Positions 57,728 to 64,000 of a DNA stretch of 64,000 bases are shown here, piece by piece; within the stretch, counting starts at the first letter, position 1; each line of letters starts with the position of its first letter. The stretch is from Traorella massiliensis (GTDB taxonomy: Bacteria; Bacillota_I; Bacilli_A; Erysipelotrichales; Erysipelotrichaceae): assembly GCF_900104665.1 (NCBI RefSeq), contig NZ_LT629969.1, positions 1 through 64,000 on the forward strand. The letters are read 5' to 3'. Under the pieces are notes generated by a model. It was not told the origin of the DNA and did no database searches. It saw only the letters and a program-made list of their open reading frames with translations. The translations under genes were made by a program, and so were the position numbers.

Positions 57728-59095
57728 ATGACATTAGTTAAAAGAATCATACTTAGTATCACTCGAAGGCCAATAAAAAGCCTATTACTGCTCGTTTTAT
57801 CATTTGCATTAGGTACTTTTATTGGTTCTTCTTATTTGATTAGTAGGGCAGTAAATGGATTGGAAACAAATATCAAAGATAATTTAGATACTTATGTTGT
57901 TATAAGCTATAAAGATATAGATGAATATAAAAATTTAAATAATTTAGAGTATAAAGATAATCAAAATAAATTTTTAGAGAAATATAATGAAATCTCAATG
58001 AAAGAATATGTTGATAATAGCAGCCTTCTTCAATATACAAAGTATACTTCTTTTTCTTCGTGGAATAGTAATATAAGCCACCCTTCAATTAGTTTTTTTG
58101 TGGATTATTTAAAATATTCTGTATCAATTATGGGAACAGACTTACTGTTTTTTGATTTTTATGAAGAAACTATTGATATAGTAGAAGGAAGATGTATTAA
58201 CAAAGAAGATATTGAGAATCAAAGATATGTAACCATCATTGATAAAGATTATACTTATCCTGATGGTTCGGAAATTCAAATTGGAGATATAGTAAAAGTA
58301 GAATATAATAAATTTGATCTTGAAACTGATGGAACTGTTACGCAATTAAATTCTTTGGAATATGAATTTGAAGTAATCGGAAAATATGAAATGAAAGATA
58401 TTGGACGTAATAAATTTTTAGATGAAACATATCTTATGTATCCGTTATTTATTCCAAATAATCTTTTTAGTCAAATAAAAAATGAAATAGAAACTACCAA
58501 TTTAAATAAAAATTTAAACTATGAAAATAACACTTTTATTTATTTAAATGCTTTATTTAAGCTTGATTCTGTAGACTCAATAGAAGATTTTAGAAATGAT
58601 TATTTAAGACTTTTTAATGATAGTGATCATTATGAAGCAATAACAACTGGAGATGAATATTATTATGATATAAAAGGCAGTTTAGATAATATGTCCATGA
58701 TTTCTAGTGTTACAATGTTCATTGCGGGGGTTACAAGTATCTTTATTGGTACATTGATAATTTATCTATATTTGAAAGATCGAACAAAAGAAATCGGGAT
58801 ATTGATATCGATGGGTGAATATAAGAAAAAGATTATAATTCAACTTGTTTGTGAAGTTGCGATATTGGGATTGATCGGTTTATCTTTATCACTTATTGCA
58901 AGCAGCATATTAGGAAATGTGATCATGGATCATGGATTAAATATACCTTCTGCAATAATAGAAGATTATTCAGTAAATATTGATATCATTTATATCTTTT
59001 GTATGTATGGTATCGGTGCTGTAGTGATAATAATTTCAAGTATCATCCCTGTTTGGCATCTTCTTAAATCCAGGCCAAAAGATATTTTGTTGTAG
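57728..59095 (+). CDS. FtsX/MacB-type ABC permease 1 (Vex1-like)
   Basis: 455 residues. One N-terminal membrane segment (about 17-38), an outside domain of about 270 residues, then three segments (about 325-347, 370-395, 420-445) in an FtsX domain, with EIGILISMGEYKKKIIIQLV at the typical loop. GGGAG lies before the ATG. It is followed by an ATPase and a second permease of the same plan. Substrate unknown. Confidence 0.85.
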   Translation: MTLVKRIILSITRRPIKSLLLLVLSFALGTFIGSSYLISRAVNGLETNIKDNLDTYVVISYKDIDEYKNLNNLEYKDNQNKFLEKYNEISMKEYVDNSSLLQYTKYTSFSSWNSNISHPSISFFVDYLKYSVSIMGTDLLFFDFYEETIDIVEGRCINKEDIENQRYVTIIDKDYTYPDGSEIQIGDIVKVEYNKFDLETDGTVTQLNSLEYEFEVIGKYEMKDIGRNKFLDETYLMYPLFIPNNLFSQIKNEIETTNLNKNLNYENNTFIYLNALFKLDSVDSIEDFRNDYLRLFNDSDHYEAITTGDEYYYDIKGSLDNMSMISSVTMFIAGVTSIFIGTLIIYLYLKDRTKEIGILISMGEYKKKIIIQLVCEVAILGLIGLSLSLIASSILGNVIMDHGLNIPSAIIEDYSVNIDIIYIFCMYGIGAVVIIISSIIPVWHLLKSRPKDILL

Positions 59096-59105
59096 GAGAA
59101 AAACT

Positions 59106-59783
59106 ATGAAAATATTAGAAACAAAAAATTTATCATTTGCATATAAAGATGGCGAACAAAACCGACAAATTTTAAACAATGTCAATACTTCTTTCGAAAC
59201 GGGTGTATTTTATACTATTCTTGGTGCATCTGGATCAGGAAAATCAACTTTTTTATCACTTATCGGTGCTTTAGAGATTCCTCAGCAAGGGTGTATTGAA
59301 TATATGGGTAAAAATATTAATGATATAGGATTGGATAAATATCGACGCAAAAATATTGCGCTAATCTTTCAAAATTATAATCTGATTACCTATATGACAG
59401 CTATAGAGAATGTATTACTTGCGATGTCGATCAGTAAGGAATCAGCTAAAATTGAAAATAAAGAAGCCTATCACTATTTAAGTCAGGTAGGAATAGATCA
59501 TTCTAAAGCAAATCGCCTCGTCACCAAATTGAGTGGCGGAGAACAGCAGCGAGTTGCAATTGCAAGAGCTTTAAGTACAGATGTAGATATTATTATCGCA
59601 GATGAACCAACAGGGAATGTCGATCAGCAGACGAGCAGGCAAATTGTAGAGATCTTTAAAAACTTAGCCCATAATGAAAATAAATGTATTATTGTAGTGA
59701 CTCACTCTAAAGAAGTTTCTGATGAATCTGATGTTGTTTTGTTTCTTGACACATCGATTCAAAACTTTGTTATTCAAGTATGA
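59106..59783 (+). CDS. MacB/LolD-type ABC ATP-binding protein (Vex2-like)
   Basis: 225 residues. Walker A GASGSGKST, LIFQNYNLITYMTA, LSGGEQQRVAIARAL, IIIADEPTGNVD and VTHS are complete. Ten bases after permease 1, and it overlaps permease 2 by ATGA, so the three form one transporter. Confidence 0.93.
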   Translation: MKILETKNLSFAYKDGEQNRQILNNVNTSFETGVFYTILGASGSGKSTFLSLIGALEIPQQGCIEYMGKNINDIGLDKYRRKNIALIFQNYNLITYMTAIENVLLAMSISKESAKIENKEAYHYLSQVGIDHSKANRLVTKLSGGEQQRVAIARALSTDVDIIIADEPTGNVDQQTSRQIVEIFKNLAHNENKCIIVVTHSKEVSDESDVVLFLDTSIQNFVIQV

Positions 59784-61189
59784 GCTTCGTAAAAAGATTA
59801 TGGCTAAGTATTACAAGAAGATTGACAAAGTCGGTTATTTTATTTCTTATTGTTTTTTTACTAGGAAATGTTTTATGTGCCTCCATTGCTATCGCAACAT
59901 CATTAGGGGCTCTACAGAAAAGTTTTATGACTCAATTAGGTCTTAAAATAGATATTGTACAGGATGAACAAGATAATTATCTGGATTATGAAGCTATTAA
60001 GGAGAGTATTGATGGTTTATTAGACAATATCAATAGTATGGCTAAGAAAAATTATTTTCAGTATAATGATGCACAATTTTTAATGACGGGATTCATTTCA
60101 GAAAATCTGTCCTTTTCAAATAAGTATCTGACAAATCAGTTTTGTGACAAGCCGGGTTCACTATATTTATATGGTGTAAGTGAGTCACAGTTTGTAGATG
60201 CTAATGAAAAAATTGTAGAAATCATTGAGGGCAGATATTTTACAGAGGAAGAAATCACTCATGCGGAAAATGTTATTTTATTAAGTGATAAGTTTACTTA
60301 TAAACAGGATGAAATTAAACCAGGTGATGTCATTCAGTTAGAACGTGTAATCTATGATGCTAAACTTAATGAATTTTATCGAGAATCTGTAAACTATACG
60401 GTTGTAGGTATCTTTTCTAAAGTGCAAACATTAGTAAATCATGATAGTTATGATATAAATAATTATGAAACATATGTTTATCTTCCTTCTACAACTTTAT
60501 TTAATGAATATAGTACAATGAAAAACTTGTATCAACAATATCAAGGAGCTACTGATTTTACAAATATACAATTAAAACATATAAAATTAAAACTCAAGCA
60601 TATAAACTTAAAAGAATCATTTGAAAAATCATTAGATATGAAAAATCCATTGCTTGCGAAAAATATGAGTGGGAAATCATTATATATTATAAATACCAGT
60701 GAAGATTTATATCAAAAATTAGCAGTACCACTAAAATCACTCGAAAATATAGCTTTCTTCCTAAGAATGTCATCATCTGTAGGTGTTACAGTATTATTAG
60801 GATTAAGTGTATTTATTTTTTTGAAAGATAGAAGATATGAAATTGGAATTTTATATTCAATGGGACAAAGGAAAGTGAAGATCATTACCCAAATTCTTTT
60901 AGAAGTCTTAATCATTGGGATGAGTGCAATTACACTTGCGATGTTTAGTGGTCAAAAAATTGGTGATATGTATGCTGAAAAGATTGTTCAAAATGAAATT
61001 GAAGCAAATCAATATGTTTACATTGATGGTTATTCGCAAAAAGAATTATTGGAGGAGTATGATGTAGAATTTAGTGTTTCATATATCATAAATATATACA
61101 TAAGTGGTTTTACAATTATTTGTGTGTGTTCTGTTATACCAATAGCATATATCTTAAAATTAAATCCTAAAAAAAATCTGCTTCAATAA
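59780..61189 (+). CDS. FtsX/MacB-type ABC permease 2 (Vex3-like)
   Basis: 469 residues with the same plan as permease 1: an N-terminal segment (about 15-38), a large outside domain, and three C-terminal segments, with EIGILYSMGQRKVKIITQIL as the FtsX loop. The starts of the two permeases are similar (RLWLSITRRLTKSVILFLIVF against RIILSITRRPIKSLLLLVLSF), which suggests an old duplication. ATG 59780 overlaps the ATPase stop. Confidence 0.85.
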   Translation: MSFVKRLWLSITRRLTKSVILFLIVFLLGNVLCASIAIATSLGALQKSFMTQLGLKIDIVQDEQDNYLDYEAIKESIDGLLDNINSMAKKNYFQYNDAQFLMTGFISENLSFSNKYLTNQFCDKPGSLYLYGVSESQFVDANEKIVEIIEGRYFTEEEITHAENVILLSDKFTYKQDEIKPGDVIQLERVIYDAKLNEFYRESVNYTVVGIFSKVQTLVNHDSYDINNYETYVYLPSTTLFNEYSTMKNLYQQYQGATDFTNIQLKHIKLKLKHINLKESFEKSLDMKNPLLAKNMSGKSLYIINTSEDLYQKLAVPLKSLENIAFFLRMSSSVGVTVLLGLSVFIFLKDRRYEIGILYSMGQRKVKIITQILLEVLIIGMSAITLAMFSGQKIGDMYAEKIVQNEIEANQYVYIDGYSQKELLEEYDVEFSVSYIINIYISGFTIICVCSVIPIAYILKLNPKKNLLQ

Positions 61190-61211
61190 TAAATAATACT
61201 AACAATGAATA

Positions 61212-61240
61212 TTTACATGAATATAGGAAAGGTTTATAAT
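61212..61240 (+). promoter_or_regulatory. Promoter before the membrane-anchored protein
   Basis: TTTACA (61212-61217), a 17-base spacer and TATAAT (61235-61240). No ATTCAGCCGAA box is present, so control may differ from that of the ABC genes upstream. Confidence 0.65.
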
Positions 61241-61296
61241 TGATGTATAAAGATCAATTCATTCATTTTGCGATAGTATAGGAGTAAGAATTAGAT

Positions 61297-61878
61297 ATGA
61301 AAAAGAAGTATATATTTATAAGTATAGTTATAATATTATTATTTTCATGTGGCTATTATTATTTACAATTTAATAGGGAAATTGAAAATATAGAGTTTAG
61401 TTACAATGGGATTAATGGGGTAACATTTGAATATGAATTAGATACAAACTTAAATTGTAGATTAGAGAATAAAGAAACTATTTTTAATGGCGATACTGTA
61501 AATTTTGAATGTTCTGATCCATACTTATCTTTTATTAAGGAAAATGTTAAGTTTGAAATTACAGATCTATTTAGTAATGAAATCAATTTGGATGTAATAA
61601 AAAAATCTAGTATCGTAATGGATTCTGAGATGGTTTATATAAATGATGGAGACTATATAAGTATTTATATTTTGGATCAGCAAGATACTGAGAGTTATCA
61701 GGCACGATTATATGAAAATTTATATGTTAATAACGATAAGCTAATACAATATGTAGATGATGATATGATTAGTGATGTTCATGAAATGAAAAAAGTCCAA
61801 ATAGATCATATTGCAAATGAATATTTATCAGATTATATAACTCTTTTTGAAAATCAAGGGTTTCAACGCATGAAATAA
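61297..61878 (+). CDS. Membrane-anchored extracytoplasmic protein
   Basis: 193 residues. An N-terminal hydrophobic segment (YIFISIVIILLFSCGYYYL) that could be an anchor, or a lipoprotein signal ending at Cys18 (the lipobox is poor). The rest is outside, rich in Asp, Asn and Ile. No known domain seen. AGGAG stands about 14 bases before the ATG. Lies between the Vex-like set and a lipoprotein. Confidence 0.7.
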   Translation: MKKKYIFISIVIILLFSCGYYYLQFNREIENIEFSYNGINGVTFEYELDTNLNCRLENKETIFNGDTVNFECSDPYLSFIKENVKFEITDLFSNEINLDVIKKSSIVMDSEMVYINDGDYISIYILDQQDTESYQARLYENLYVNNDKLIQYVDDDMISDVHEMKKVQIDHIANEYLSDYITLFENQGFQRMK

Positions 61879-61921
61879 TGTTAGATCATTATATAGGAAT
61901 AATGAAGGGGAGGAGTTGATT

Positions 61922-62407
61922 ATGAAAAGAATATTACTTATTATCGTAGTGCTTTTATCAGGCTGTGTTGAAAAATCGAATATATCGTTGGATCATGTGT
62001 TATCTGTGATTCAAAGTGAGGATTATGAGGGTGTGGGTGAATATGTATATGAACCAACAACGTCTGATTCATTTACTTTTACAACATCAGAGGAAGAAAA
62101 TGATATGTTTGCTTTGCCAAATGATGAGGTTGTGAAAGCTATTGAAGAATTTAAAACGCAGTTAATGGCAGTATTAGATGAAACAGAGTATACATCTATA
62201 GACATAGATAAGAGCAAGACTCCAATAAATGATTTGTTTCTTAATTTTAAATATAGTGAAGATGGTAATGAGGTTGTAGTTCAGTTTTTTAGAGATGGTT
62301 ATCTGAGTATTTCTGGTTATGGAGAAAATGCAATGTATCAGTTTGATGAAGATACTGTGTCAAAGATCGTTGATTTATATGATGATTATACAGACAAGGT
62401 TCAGTAA
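61922..62407 (+). CDS. Putative lipoprotein
   Basis: 161 residues. Signal MKRILLIIVVLLSGC with lipobox LLSGC. The exposed part is acidic, with an FTTSEEEND stretch and an aromatic C-terminal third. GGGGAGGAG precedes ATG 61922; the TTG six bases earlier is less likely. Function unknown. A terminator follows. Confidence 0.75.
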   Translation: MKRILLIIVVLLSGCVEKSNISLDHVLSVIQSEDYEGVGEYVYEPTTSDSFTFTTSEEENDMFALPNDEVVKAIEEFKTQLMAVLDETEYTSIDIDKSKTPINDLFLNFKYSEDGNEVVVQFFRDGYLSISGYGENAMYQFDEDTVSKIVDLYDDYTDKVQ

Positions 62408-62433
62408 ATAGAATATTTAAATTTTTATGATAA

Positions 62434-62471
62434 AAAAGAGATGATAGATATGAGCGCTGATCATCTCTTTT
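62434..62471 (+). terminator. Intrinsic terminator
   Basis: AAAAGAGATGAT (62434-62445) pairs with ATCATCTCTTTT (62460-62471) over a 14-base loop that can pair further. Confidence 0.75.
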
Positions 62472-62539
62472 GTGTTGTTGAATGACAAAATACTTTTTTT
62501 CGGTTTAAAAGTTTTGTATAATCAAGTGGGTGATAAAAA

Positions 62540-63292
62540 ATGGATTGTAATCAGCTGGCACGTGCTGCGACAAAAGCAGGGGAGATTCTTTTGGAAAGTG
62601 GTGCAGAAACATATCGAGTAGAAGATACGATGAAACGTATCTGTTTTGCTTATGGGGCAGAGGTGGTGGATGCTTATGCAACACCAACGATGCTTTTGAT
62701 TTCTTTTTCGATTCATGGTGAGCTTTGTCATAATATTAAACGTACTCAAATCAAAAGTGTAGATTTGAGTAAGATCGATAAAGTGAATGATCTTTCAAGA
62801 AGTATTCTTGAAAGCAGTATGTCTTTAGAAGAATTTTGTTTTCGGCTTGAAAAGATCAATCAGGAAAGTCCTTATCGTTGCCGGATCATTTTATTAGGGG
62901 CAGCTATATGTACTTTTGGATTTGCATTCTTTTTTAAAGGAACAATTAAAGATGCACTATGTGCTGCCGTGCTAGGTGTAGCCCTAAAATTTATGATGAT
63001 TCAAATGGATCGAATTGATTTTAATTCATTTTTTAAATATTTAATTGGGGGTGCATTTGCAACGCTTTGTGCTATCTTGGCATCTAAACTGGGTTTGTGT
63101 CATTCGATCGATACACTGATCATATCGGTCATCATGCTTTTAGTACCGGGACTGGCGATTACGAATGCCATTCGTGATACGGTTAGCGGAGATCTTGTCA
63201 GTGGCCTGGCAAGGACGGCAGAGGCTCTTTTTGTGGCTGTAGCGATTGCTTTAGGAAGCGGACTTGTGTTTACGCTTTTAGGAGGATATTGA
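62540..63292 (+). CDS. Threonine/serine exporter, N-terminal component (DUF1212/YjjP-like)
   Basis: 250 residues. A soluble front part (ESGAETYRVEDTMKRICFAYG is the family signature) and five membrane segments from about residue 115, with LLVPGLAITNAIRDTVSGDLVSGLAR. In ThrE of other bacteria this and the next part are one protein; here they are two genes. GTGGGTG precedes the ATG. Confidence 0.92.
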   Translation: MDCNQLARAATKAGEILLESGAETYRVEDTMKRICFAYGAEVVDAYATPTMLLISFSIHGELCHNIKRTQIKSVDLSKIDKVNDLSRSILESSMSLEEFCFRLEKINQESPYRCRIILLGAAICTFGFAFFFKGTIKDALCAAVLGVALKFMMIQMDRIDFNSFFKYLIGGAFATLCAILASKLGLCHSIDTLIISVIMLLVPGLAITNAIRDTVSGDLVSGLARTAEALFVAVAIALGSGLVFTLLGGY

Positions 63293-63293
63293 T

Positions 63294-63734
63294 ATGTTGA
63301 ATGGATTGGGTGCAGTGCTTGCTTCGCTGGGTTTTGGAATATTATTTAATGTAAGAGGGGATAAATTACTCGTAGCCGCCTTGATTGGCGGTATTGGCGG
63401 TGTTATCTATTATGTCTGCCTGCAATTTGGAAATAGTGAGGGAATGAGCTTGTTTCTGGCTAGTATCATGGTCTCTTTGCTTTCGGAAATCTTTGCCCGT
63501 TTATTAAAATGTCCGGTAACGACTTTTCTTATTTGTGCGATCATTCCTTTGGTACCGGGTGGTGGAATGTATTACACGATGCTAGAAGTTATTTCAAATA
63601 ATATTGATGGAGCGATCATACTGGGATTTGAAACGATCATTCAAGCTTGTTGTATTGCAATCGGCTGTATTCTTGTTTCAAGCATGACTCGTGTTTTTTC
63701 ACAGATGAAAAGGAGACAGATATGTCAAAAGTAG
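63294..63734 (+). CDS. Threonine/serine exporter, C-terminal component (DUF3815/YjjB-like)
   Basis: 146 residues with four or five membrane segments. The IPLVPGGGMYYTMLE motif mirrors the VPGLAITNAIRD motif of the partner. Starts one base after the partner's stop, with AGGAGG before the ATG. The two proteins together make the exporter, by family knowledge. Confidence 0.92.
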   Translation: MLNGLGAVLASLGFGILFNVRGDKLLVAALIGGIGGVIYYVCLQFGNSEGMSLFLASIMVSLLSEIFARLLKCPVTTFLICAIIPLVPGGGMYYTMLEVISNNIDGAIILGFETIIQACCIAIGCILVSSMTRVFSQMKRRQICQK

Positions 63735-64000
63735 AACTGTTATGCCCGGCAGGAAGTTATGAAGCTTTTGAAGCGGCTTTATATAATGGTGCCGATGCAA
63801 TTTTTTTAGCGGGAGAAATGTATGGAGCACGAGCAAATGCTACAAATTTTACTCTTGAAGAAATGAGAAAAGCAGTTTCTTTGGCTCATTTATATGGTGT
63901 CAAGATTCATGTGACATTGAATACGCTGATTCATGATGATGAGTTAGATCAATGCCGTGCTTATCTTAAGGAACTTGAAGCAATGGGGGTAGATGCGATC
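63722..64000 (+). CDS. Peptidase U32 family protein (start only)
   Basis: 93 codons lie in the window; the gene runs off the right edge. ELLCPAGSYEAFEAALYNGADAIFL (shown here in two parts: ELLCPAGSYEAFEAAL and YNGADAIFL) and GARANATNF are the U32 N-terminal signature, shared by collagenase-like proteins and tRNA/rRNA hydroxylation enzymes (TrhP, RlhA). Which group cannot be told from the fragment. AGGAG precedes ATG 63722. It overlaps the exporter gene by 13 bases. Confidence 0.9.
   Translation, partial: MSKVELLCPAGSYEAFEAALYNGADAIFLAGEMYGARANATNFTLEEMRKAVSLAHLYGVKIHVTLNTLIHDDELDQCRAYLKELEAMGVDAI

Overview
The window looks like chromosomal DNA of a low-GC Gram-positive bacterium (Bacillota). 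An Erysipelotrichia-type gut anaerobe is my guess, from the AT-rich genes with AAGGAGG-type Shine-Dalgarno sequences, a fermentative arginine deiminase operon, poly(glycerol phosphate) teichoic acid genes and dispersed Rpn-type PD-(D/E)XK nuclease genes. No rRNA, tRNA, prophage or CRISPR array was recognised.

Layout. 1-1300: GC-rich left edge of uncertain nature and a membrane protein. 1325-5966: arginine deiminase operon arcA-argF-arcC-arcD behind a promoter with a near-perfect cre box. 6112-12776: small membrane protein, DMT exporter, PhoPR-like two-component system, divergent nucleoside diphosphate kinase, zwf, HAD phosphatase and GNAT enzyme. 12804-16954 (minus): DUF2207 protein, LemA, DUF2156/GNAT fusion. 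17082-21041: lipoprotein, mini-protein, M50-type protease and two CobW-like GTPases, one with a Cys/His-rich metal-binding stretch. 21207-24769: Hsp20 under a CIRCE operator, then MarR, iron alcohol dehydrogenase and aldehyde dehydrogenase. 24809-28393: Bcp peroxiredoxin, glyoxalase-like protein, MBL-fold hydrolase, RsmF-type rRNA methyltransferase and a thioredoxin-like lipoprotein.

28600-35387 holds a truncated Rpn gene fused head-on to the start of another gene, a BceRS-BceAB antimicrobial-peptide sensing and resistance module, a second Rpn gene, and an operon of three 29-33 residue membrane peptides. The peptide operon and bceAB share the same promoter layout (TGTAAG repeated 20 bp apart, about 39 bp before the -10), which suggests one regulon. 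35448-43836 is a teichoic acid cluster: tagG, tagH, tagD and four TagB/TagF-type polymerase proteins, the last fused to a GT2 glycosyltransferase. 43914-47528: methionine aminopeptidase, nicotinamidase-like hydrolase, a 30-residue ORF with an XRE regulator and partner, and an AlaX-type editing protein.

47530-48107 has no protein gene. It is a tandem array of three homologous, apparently independent small RNA genes. Each has a 5' hairpin with compensatory stem changes and C-rich (UCCCCU) loops, and ends in its own terminator. The promoters share CACAYAATTTAMCA exactly 49 bp before the -10. This is the strongest candidate for an undescribed system.

48139-52750: GNAT, Cof-type HAD phosphatase, PfkB-family kinase, metK and an aldo/keto reductase. 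52792-53781: a third Rpn gene with a 12-bp repeat tract. 54083-61189 looks like a peptide-signalling island: a secreted 68-residue pre-peptide, an Rgg/PlcR-like HTH-TPR regulator, an ABC exporter, a 28-residue ORF and a Vex-like permease-ATPase-permease transporter. Three promoters here share ATTCAGCCGAA about 41-44 bp before a -10. The window ends with two surface proteins, a two-part threonine/serine exporter and the start of a U32 peptidase-family gene.
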